From NCBI GenBank assembly GCA_934271655.1, contig CAKQRW010000031.1, forward strand, positions 1 through 38,486: DNA of 38,486 nt, written 5' to 3'. Positions 33,000 through 38,486 of the stretch are shown piece after piece; the first letter of the stretch is position 1; each line of letters begins with the position of its first letter. Both the position numbers and the translations under genes were made by a program. The notes below the pieces were generated by a model. It ran no database searches and had not been told where the DNA came from. It saw only the letters and a program-made list of their open reading frames with translations. This DNA comes from an uncultured Bacteroidaceae bacterium (GTDB taxonomy: Bacteria; Bacteroidota; Bacteroidia; Bacteroidales; Bacteroidaceae).

Positions 33000-34271
33000 A
33001 TGGAAAGAACATGGAGATGGTTTGGCAAGAAGGATAAGATCACGCTTGCCCAACTGAAACAGATAGGTGTCGAGGGTATCGTGACAGCATTGCACGATGT
33101 GCCGCTCGGCGAGGTGTGGACACGAGAGAAGATTCATGAGCTCAAGGAGTACATCGAGTCTTACGGCATGAAATGGAGTGTGGTGGAGTCGCTGCCTGTA
33201 GTGGAGACCTTGAAGTATGGCGGTCCTGACCGTGACCACCAGATAGAGGTCTATAAGGAGAGCCTTCGCAACCTCGGCGAAGAGGGCATCAAGTGTATCT
33301 GCTACAACTTCATGCCTGTGCTGGACTGGGCTCGCACCGACTTGGCACACAAGAACCCTAATGGTGCCGACAACCTATATATGAACTGGGGTGAGTTTGC
33401 CTACTTCGACATCTATATCCTGAAGCGTGAGGGCGCGCGCGAGGACTGGGCTGAGTTCTCCAAGAATCACAAGTGGGGCAGAGACCTCGTGGCTGAGGCG
33501 GATGAGATAAAGAAGACTTCTACCCCTGAGCAAGACCATGCCTTGGTGGAGAACATCATCATCAAGACCCAGGGCTTCGTGTCGGGCAACTTCAGCGAGG
33601 GCGATGCCGCTCCTGTGCAGAAGTTCCGTGACCTTCTGAAACTGTATGAGGGCATCGACAAGAAGAAGTTGCAGGAGAACATGAAGTATTGGTTGGAGGC
33701 CATCATGCCTGTTTGCGACGAGTACGATATCAACATGTGCGTTCACCCCGACGACCCTCCTTATCCTGTATTCGGCCTGCCGCGTATCATCGGTACTGCC
33801 GAGGACATCCAGTGGATGCTCGACGCTGTGCCAAACAAGCACAATGGCTTGACCTTCTGCGCAGGCTCATTCTCTGCTGGCGAGCACAATGACTGTGTGG
33901 CTATGGCAAAGCAGTTTGCCGACCGCACCCACTTCGTTCACCTGCGCTCATGCTACATCTTCCCTAACGGCAACTTCACCGAGGCAAGCCACCTGGGCGG
34001 CCGTGCCGACTTGATAGAACTGTGCCGCATCTTCGAGAAGGCTGAGCAGGAAGGCAAGTGCAATTCCGGTCGCCGACTGCCAATGCGAGTAGATCATGGC
34101 ATGACCTTCACCGATGAGCCAGGTGGCGTATTCGACGAGAGCACCCACGGACATAATGCAGGTTACACCTTGCTCGGCAGAATGTTTGCGATGGGCCAGA
34201 TTCAGGGAGTCATCGCCACGGTGGACAGGGAGCTTGGCATCGAGTACAAGCAACCGGGGTTCTATGATTGA
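33000..34271 (+). CDS. uxuA: Mannonate dehydratase
   Basis: Dehydrates D-mannonate to 2-keto-3-deoxy-D-gluconate, the step after UxuB in hexuronate degradation. 423 residues, close to the ~394 of the E. coli enzyme. Recognisable blocks are WRWFGKKDKITLAQLKQIGV at the N-terminus, CVHPDDPPYPVFGLPRI (metal/substrate-binding His and Asp) and RVDHGMTFTDE near the C-terminus, which belong to the UxuA TIM barrel. Cytoplasmic, metal-dependent. It lies 77 bp after uxuB. A 16-bp perfect hairpin follows about 60 bp after the stop. Confidence 0.97.
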   Translation: MERTWRWFGKKDKITLAQLKQIGVEGIVTALHDVPLGEVWTREKIHELKEYIESYGMKWSVVESLPVVETLKYGGPDRDHQIEVYKESLRNLGEEGIKCICYNFMPVLDWARTDLAHKNPNGADNLYMNWGEFAYFDIYILKREGAREDWAEFSKNHKWGRDLVAEADEIKKTSTPEQDHALVENIIIKTQGFVSGNFSEGDAAPVQKFRDLLKLYEGIDKKKLQENMKYWLEAIMPVCDEYDINMCVHPDDPPYPVFGLPRIIGTAEDIQWMLDAVPNKHNGLTFCAGSFSAGEHNDCVAMAKQFADRTHFVHLRSCYIFPNGNFTEASHLGGRADLIELCRIFEKAEQEGKCNSGRRLPMRVDHGMTFTDEPGGVFDESTHGHNAGYTLLGRMFAMGQIQGVIATVDRELGIEYKQPGFYD

Positions 34272-34333
34272 TGTCTTGAGACACAAGCCTTTTTCTTAGC
34301 TGAAAGCAATAACGCTTTTAGCCAGAGATGTAT

Positions 34334-34387
34334 AGAAATCCATTATTGGCAAAAAAATAGACATTGTCCAATAATGGATTTCTTTGT
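34334..34387 (+). terminator. Terminator after uxuA
   Basis: AGAAATCCATTATTGG (34334-34349) pairs perfectly with CCAATAATGGATTTCT (34368-34383) over an 18-nt loop, followed by TTGT. A 16-bp stem just after the operon fits a terminator although the U-tract is short. Confidence 0.6.
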
Positions 34388-34449
34388 AAAATGAGAATTG
34401 TATTTGATGGCTCGTTTGGATTTAATAAACTAACTTAAAAATAATATTT

Positions 34450-35451
34450 ATGAAAAGTTTTTTTTATTTTCTATTGGCAATACTGCTGCCACTATTAGTT
34501 TCCTGTTCATCAAGTGATAGCCCCTCAGATGAGGAAGATGATATAGTCACAGTAGGTATTTCATGGCGTAGTGACATCGAGTCCGAGTTTTACGTGAATG
34601 TAGTGTCTGCGCTCAAAGAAGCAGGTGCGAAACCCGTATTGCTGGCTCAGGTGTGTAACAATAGCATGCCCTATGTTGACGGCAAAGTCAGCAAGGAGTG
34701 TATTGACGAAAACGATTATCTGAATCTACCAGCAGCAGACACTTTGAAGAAATATCCCTGTACGTATAGCAATGCTAAGGATGTATTGAACGGCATTGAC
34801 GCTGTGGTCTTCACGGGTGGTGAGGACATCAGTCCAACATTGTTTAAACAGCCCCAGTCGTGGCATGGTATTGAAGAGGAAAAAGACTATAATGCCACGC
34901 GAGATGTCAATGACTATACTCTAATGTCTTACTGCATCAACAATGATGTAAATGTTATGGCTATTTGCCGTGGTATGCAGATGCTTGGAGTAGTAAGTGG
35001 TGCTACCGTCATTCAGGACATTCCTACATATTTTAAGGATAAGGGCATGGATTATAACTACATTCATCGCAACAAAAAGGTGGGTAATGAGTATCGCGAC
35101 TATTCGCCCCATGATGTTGTTGTAGAGAAAGGCTCTATGCTCTACACCCTGTCGGGAAACAAAGAGCTGCTGCATAATGTTCCATCTTGGCATCATCAAG
35201 CTATTGAAAGTGTTGATGGAACCCCATTGCTTGTGGCAGGCTATACAGTAGTCAATGGCGAAAAGATGATAGAGGCTATAGAACGCAAGGATTGTTCAAT
35301 GGCGGTGGGATTGCAGTTTCATGCAGAAGCAGCCTTGGTGAAATGGCAGGTTGGAGCTGCCAACGCCTCACATTTTATGACAAAAGACGAGGCCTTAAGA
35401 ATCTTCAAGGTATTTGTCAATAAAGTAAGGGCAAGAAAGGGTAAATTATAA
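34450..35451 (+). CDS. Lipoprotein of the C26/class-I glutamine amidotransferase family
   Basis: A 333-residue exported lipoprotein: signal peptide with lipobox LLVSC (Cys19) followed by an acidic Ser/Asp/Glu linker. The body is a peptidase C26-like glutamine amidotransferase fold, related to gamma-glutamyl-GABA hydrolase (PuuD). The catalytic triad looks intact: Cys173 in MAICRGMQMLG (170-180), and His292 and Glu294 in GLQFHAEAA (288-296); VVFTGGEDISP (119-129) matches the oxyanion-strand region. A lipid-anchored, probably periplasmic or surface location is unusual for a family best known from cytoplasmic enzymes. It may hydrolyse gamma-glutamyl bonds of external substrates. The coding DNA looks somewhat more AT-rich than the neighbours. 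Confidence 0.85.
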   Translation: MKSFFYFLLAILLPLLVSCSSSDSPSDEEDDIVTVGISWRSDIESEFYVNVVSALKEAGAKPVLLAQVCNNSMPYVDGKVSKECIDENDYLNLPAADTLKKYPCTYSNAKDVLNGIDAVVFTGGEDISPTLFKQPQSWHGIEEEKDYNATRDVNDYTLMSYCINNDVNVMAICRGMQMLGVVSGATVIQDIPTYFKDKGMDYNYIHRNKKVGNEYRDYSPHDVVVEKGSMLYTLSGNKELLHNVPSWHHQAIESVDGTPLLVAGYTVVNGEKMIEAIERKDCSMAVGLQFHAEAALVKWQVGAANASHFMTKDEALRIFKVFVNKVRARKGKL

Positions 35452-35475
35452 AAATACATCTGCTCTTTTAGGGGA

Positions 35476-35534
35476 TAAGTAGGTGCTCATAGTAATGGGC
35501 ACATACTTATAAAATAATAATGAGCACCTGCTTA
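35476..35534. repeat. Inverted-repeat element, copy 1 (before GH127)
   Basis: Terminal arms TAAGTAGGTGCTCA and TGAGCACCTGCTTA (13/14 complementary) enclose 31 bp that contain a third degenerate arm (TGGGCACATACTTA). The same arms recur at 37979-38065 beyond the GH127 gene. Confidence 0.7.
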
Positions 35535-35631
35535 ATGTCGTTGCCCAAAAAGTGAACAAGCTGCTAAGGCATGCACATGCGAGTCAATACTTACGATTTT
35601 TCGCCCAGCATTATACTCTGCCCATCATTTT

Positions 35632-35725
35632 CAGACAGGGCATATGATATGTACAGCACCCCCTGCCGCGCCAACTCAAACACCTTGCTGCTGCGTTACA
35701 GACAAAGCATGTGATATGTAGAGCA
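35632..35725. repeat. 27-bp direct repeat, 67 bp apart
   Basis: 35632-35658 and 35699-35725 share 23 of 27 bases (CAGACA..GCAT.TGATATGTA.AGCA). On the minus strand both copies read as a similar peptide, LYIS(H/Y)ALS, one continuing into a short frame ending at a stop, so they may be gene remnants. The rest of 35452-35902 holds the inverted-repeat element at 35476 and the leader of the GH127 gene. Confidence 0.6.
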
Positions 35726-35902
35726 AGGCCTTTCGATAAAATGCTGGTGGAAAGCTTGCAGGTGAAATATTGTCTTATAAATGTGGAAGAGATACTTTTT
35801 TGAAGGATTATAGACCTGAGAAGAACGATTTTTTACCTGTTTATAGTGAAAAATAGTTTCCTTTGCACCAAAACAATTATAATCTCAAAACCCTAAGACC
35901 GC

Positions 35903-37906
35903 ATGAAAGGAATATTAAAGACTGTTATTGCAGCTTCTTGTGTCGGCTTATTGGCTTTTGCCCAGACAGCACAGGCGCAGGGACGCAGACATTTTGTAGA
36001 CAAGGAACAGCAAGTGAAAATCACATCCATCTCTAATATAGGTGGATTTGTTGGCAACCGCATCGAACTGAACCGTGACGTGTATCTCAAGAATTTTCCG
36101 ATAGAGAGATATGTAGACTTCATAGTCAAGAGGCAGCACACAGCGTGGGACTGGACTAAGGCAGAGCAGCACGGCAAGTGGCTGGAGTCTTCTCTCCTGT
36201 CTGGGTTGCAGGGACATGACCAGGCTCTGCTGGACAAGATGAAGAAAGAGCTGCATGAGATCATTGCCTCTCAGGAGCCAGACGGATATCTCGGAGCCAC
36301 AGCCAAGAGCTTCCGCTCAGCCGACCGTCCCACACGCGGCATGGACGCCTATGAGCTATACTTCGTCTTCCATGCCCTCATCACAATATATGAGCAGTCG
36401 GGCGACGAGGCAGCTCTCCGTTCTGTAAAAGCTCTGGCAGACTATTATCTGAATAATTTCGGCGATGGCAAGAAAGAGTTCTGGCCATCAGACATGCGCG
36501 CTCCAGAAAACTGGCATAAGCAAATCAATGGCCTGTCGGAGTTTGCAGGCCACGGCGTGCACTACTCGCTTGAAGGCACTCTTCTATGCGACCCTATCAC
36601 ACGCCTCTATGAGGTGACAGGCGAGAAGAAGTATCTCGACTGGAGCAGGTGGGTGGTGAAGAACATCGACAAGTGGAGTGGCTGGGATACCTTCAGCCGA
36701 CTCGACTCTGTGGCTGATGGCACACTCACAGTAGACAAGCTGCAGCCCTACGTTCATGCCCACACGCTTCACATGAACCTGATGGGATTCCTCCGTCTGT
36801 ACAAGTGTACAGGCGACGCCAGTCTGCTGCGCAAGGTGGTGGGCGCATGGAAGGACATCGAGAAGCGCCAGATGTATATCACAGGCGGTGTGAGCGTGGC
36901 AGAGCACTATGAGCATGACTACGTCAAGCCTATGAGCGGCAACATTGTTGAGACCTGTGCCACCATGTCGTGGATGCAGCTCACGCAGATGCTGCTTGAG
37001 ATAACAGGCGACCCTACATACGCAGACTACATAGAGCGCATTGCCATCAACCATGTCTTTGCGGCCCAGGATGCCAAACTGGGTACATGCCGTTACCACA
37101 CGGCTCCTAATGGCATGACTCCTGACGGCTATTTCCATGGCCCTGACTGCTGCACAGCCAGCGGACACCGTATTATTTCGCTCATGCCTACGTTCTTCTA
37201 TGCACAGAACGGCAGCAAGTTCTACATCAACCAGTATTTCCCGGCATCCTATTCAGACAAGCGCATAGCTTTCGAGGTGGATGGCGATTATCCTTACACA
37301 GAGTCATTCTCTATACGCATCACAGCCAATTCTAAGGGAAAAGAAGAGATAAACCTGCGCATGCCAAAGTGGTGTGACGCTCCCTCAGTCCGTCTCAATG
37401 GAAAGGCCGTGGCAGGTGTGAAGAGCGGCGAGTACGCCAAGATAAGCCGCCAGTGGAAGAAGGGAGATGTGATAGAGCTCTCTTTCCCGATGCAGCTGCG
37501 TTGGGTGCGCCGCGAGAACCACAGCGAGTATAATATCTGGCATCAGCCTTCGGGTGAGATAATGTACAACAGCAGTCCTGCCAAGCGTGTGCCTTATGCC
37601 CTGTTGCGAGGTCCTGTGGTGTATGCGCTTGATATGGTGTGGAATGCCGGTGTGTGTCCTGACAATGTGGACATAGCTCGCGATGTGCGCTATGACACAA
37701 GTAAGACCCCAGTGCAGGTTCCTGAGACCGAGGCCGACCGTAAGCAGTATATCTCTCCGCTCTACAAGGCTGAGGGCTTCTATGACAACCGTCCTGTCAC
37801 CTTCACCCTCGTGCCGTTTGCCTCTATTGGCAAGTGGTGGCGCGATGGAGCCACAGAGCCTGCTCATCATGCCAACGCATTCTCTTATGCCATCTGGGTG
37901 TATTGA
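35903..37906 (+). CDS. Secreted GH127-family beta-L-arabinofuranosidase-like enzyme
   Basis: A 667-residue exported glycosidase predicted to remove beta-L-arabinofuranosyl units from plant glycans such as arabinan side chains or hydroxyproline-linked arabinosides. Residues 1-26 are a signal peptide ending AQAQ. An (alpha/alpha)6-type catalytic region is followed by beta-rich segments after ~residue 440. The zinc/catalytic constellation of characterised GH127 (Glu, Cys, Cys, Cys) is present as E350 and C352 in GNIVETCATMSW (347-358), and C416-C417 in GPDCCTASGHR (413-423). These are the features of the cysteine-nucleophile mechanism. GH146 is the closest alternative. It is bracketed by two copies of an inverted-repeat element. 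Confidence 0.9.
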   Translation: MKGILKTVIAASCVGLLAFAQTAQAQGRRHFVDKEQQVKITSISNIGGFVGNRIELNRDVYLKNFPIERYVDFIVKRQHTAWDWTKAEQHGKWLESSLLSGLQGHDQALLDKMKKELHEIIASQEPDGYLGATAKSFRSADRPTRGMDAYELYFVFHALITIYEQSGDEAALRSVKALADYYLNNFGDGKKEFWPSDMRAPENWHKQINGLSEFAGHGVHYSLEGTLLCDPITRLYEVTGEKKYLDWSRWVVKNIDKWSGWDTFSRLDSVADGTLTVDKLQPYVHAHTLHMNLMGFLRLYKCTGDASLLRKVVGAWKDIEKRQMYITGGVSVAEHYEHDYVKPMSGNIVETCATMSWMQLTQMLLEITGDPTYADYIERIAINHVFAAQDAKLGTCRYHTAPNGMTPDGYFHGPDCCTASGHRIISLMPTFFYAQNGSKFYINQYFPASYSDKRIAFEVDGDYPYTESFSIRITANSKGKEEINLRMPKWCDAPSVRLNGKAVAGVKSGEYAKISRQWKKGDVIELSFPMQLRWVRRENHSEYNIWHQPSGEIMYNSSPAKRVPYALLRGPVVYALDMVWNAGVCPDNVDIARDVRYDTSKTPVQVPETEADRKQYISPLYKAEGFYDNRPVTFTLVPFASIGKWWRDGATEPAHHANAFSYAIWVY

Positions 37907-37978
37907 TGAGTTTGCAGGTATATGCTGATATGGCAGACTTCTTGCCATAAGGCCAAGACTATAACAATAAGTAAGTGT

Positions 37979-38065
37979 TAAGTAGGTGTTCAAAAATATT
38001 TTATGATATCAAGATAAGAGAAAGTCTTACCTCAATGCAATAAGATAATGTTGAGCACCTGCTTA
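37979..38065. repeat. Inverted-repeat element, copy 2 (after GH127)
   Basis: Arms TAAGTAGGTGTTCA (37979-37992) and TGAGCACCTGCTTA (38052-38065) enclose 59 bp unrelated to the interior of copy 1. The right arm is identical to that of 35476-35534. Confidence 0.65.
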
Positions 38066-38084
38066 GGCAAATACAGCATAGTAT

Positions 38085-38146
38085 AAGGCTGCCTGACATG
38101 CAGATGCGTGGCACTCATTGCCACAACCTGTGAAGGCAGCCTTTTT
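38085..38146 (+). terminator. Terminator-like hairpin after GH127
   Basis: AAGGCTGCCT (38085-38094) pairs with AGGCAGCCTT (38134-38143) and is followed by TTT; inside the loop GTGGCA (38108-38113) pairs with TGCCAC (38119-38124). It resembles a rho-independent terminator with a structured loop. Confidence 0.6.
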
Positions 38147-38362
38147 AGTGCTGGTGCGACAGAGATTATTTTCTGTCGCACCAGAAAAAAAAAGCTGTCG
38201 CACCAGCACTAAGAGAAGTGTCGCGACAGAGATTATTTTCTGTCGCACCAGAAAAAAAAAGTTGTCGCACCAGCACTAAGAGAAGTGTCGCACCAGAGAT
38301 TATTTTCTGTCGCACCAGAAAAAAAAAGCTGTCGCACCAGTACTAAGAGAAGTGTCGCATCG
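38147..38362. repeat. Phased array of nine TGTCGCACCAG repeats, 67-bp super-period
   Basis: TGTCGC starts at 38174, 38196, 38219, 38241, 38263, 38286, 38308, 38330 and 38353, spaced 22 or 23 bp, mostly extended to TGTCGCACCAG. Three different linkers alternate (AGATTATTTTC, GAAAAAAAAAGC and CACTAAGAGAAG), giving a 67-bp higher-order unit present three times. An inverted copy, AGTGCTGGTGCGACAG, begins the array at 38147-38162 and forms a 12-bp hairpin with the first direct copy. No frame is conserved (67 is not a multiple of 3). Confidence 0.93.
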
Positions 38363-38411
38363 AACACTTTGCAGATGTCTCTGCTGAGTTCACATCAAAT
38401 ATGAGGACGTC

Positions 38412-38486
38412 TTACTTAGTGTTTGCTGAATTATCAATAAGCCATTTGTGTATCAGAGACCACGTGTCCTCTATAAGCGCCGCAAA
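38412..38486 (-). CDS. Possible C-terminus of a gene entering from the right
   Basis: A minus-strand frame, open at the right edge, ends at TAA (38412-38414). Its 24 visible residues (ending SLIHKWLIDNSANTK) have an amphipathic helix-like pattern typical of a protein tail. Too little is present to name a family; chance is not excluded. Confidence 0.35.
   Translation of the reverse strand, partial: FAALIEDTWSLIHKWLIDNSANTK

Noticed and set aside
38085..38162. Integron attC-like site
   Set aside because: Structured and palindromic, but lacks the GTTRRRY-type core sites, and no integrase or cassette array is visible.
38161..38362. CRISPR array
   Set aside because: The conserved repeat is only ~11 bp, the intervening linkers repeat in a fixed order instead of being unique, and no cas gene is present.

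Overview
The window looks like a chromosomal segment from a Bacteroidales bacterium, most likely Prevotellaceae. The reasons are the TTTG/TAnnTTTG promoters, the lack of strong Shine-Dalgarno sites, typical Bacteroidetes families (DUF4421, a PG0541-type protein next to an RND pump, a GH27 with NPCBM domains) and many secreted plant-glycan hydrolases. The genus is inferred from gene style, not from a marker gene. I see no phage, integrase, transposase, cas gene or rRNA.

Layout. 0.2-8.4 kb: a GH27 alpha-galactosidase, an ADP-ribosylglycohydrolase, a cyclophilin with a small partner gene, an orphan vsr endonuclease, tRNA-Pro(GGG) as its own transcription unit, and a GH43 glycosidase. 8.6-15.0 kb: an AT-rich tandem repeat array, then a His-rich protein and a CzcCBA/Cus-type heavy-metal efflux operon (adaptor, pump, TolC-like channel). 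15.3-22.1 kb, minus strand: GNAT acetyltransferase, SH3-like membrane lipoprotein, U32/RlhA-like protein, metA, leuB and a ThiD/PdxK-type kinase. 22.3-24.4 kb: a DUF4421 protein, a candidate small RNA and luxS. 24.6-30.7 kb: a TolC / adaptor / HAE1-type RND operon ending in a PG0541-type protein. 31.3-34.3 kb: uxuB-uxuA for hexuronate use. 34.4-37.9 kb: a class-I amidotransferase-like lipoprotein and a GH127 beta-L-arabinofuranosidase-like enzyme. The right end holds a phased short-repeat array and the probable C-terminus of a minus-strand gene.

How the genes fit together. GH27, GH43 and GH127 can release galactose and pentoses from hemicellulose or pectin side chains, and UxuB-UxuA carries hexuronate (fructuronate to mannonate to 2-keto-3-deoxygluconate) toward central metabolism. 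The two tripartite RND systems differ in class: one is heavy-metal type, the other is hydrophobe/drug type. MetA carries Glu111, which predicts acetyl-CoA rather than succinyl-CoA use; luxS acts in the same methyl cycle.

No dramatic new multigene system is evident. The signals least explained by standard annotation are in the intergenic DNA: nine TGTCGC-containing repeats at a regular 22-23 bp phase near the right end, an orphan promoter/terminator pair predicting a ~90-nt RNA beside luxS, a 29/22-bp repeat array before the metal-efflux operon, paired inverted-repeat elements bracketing the GH127 gene, a 46-bp dispersed repeat, and a wobble-supported RNA hairpin inside the RND operon. In the proteins, the GH27 has an apparently permuted NPCBM insertion.
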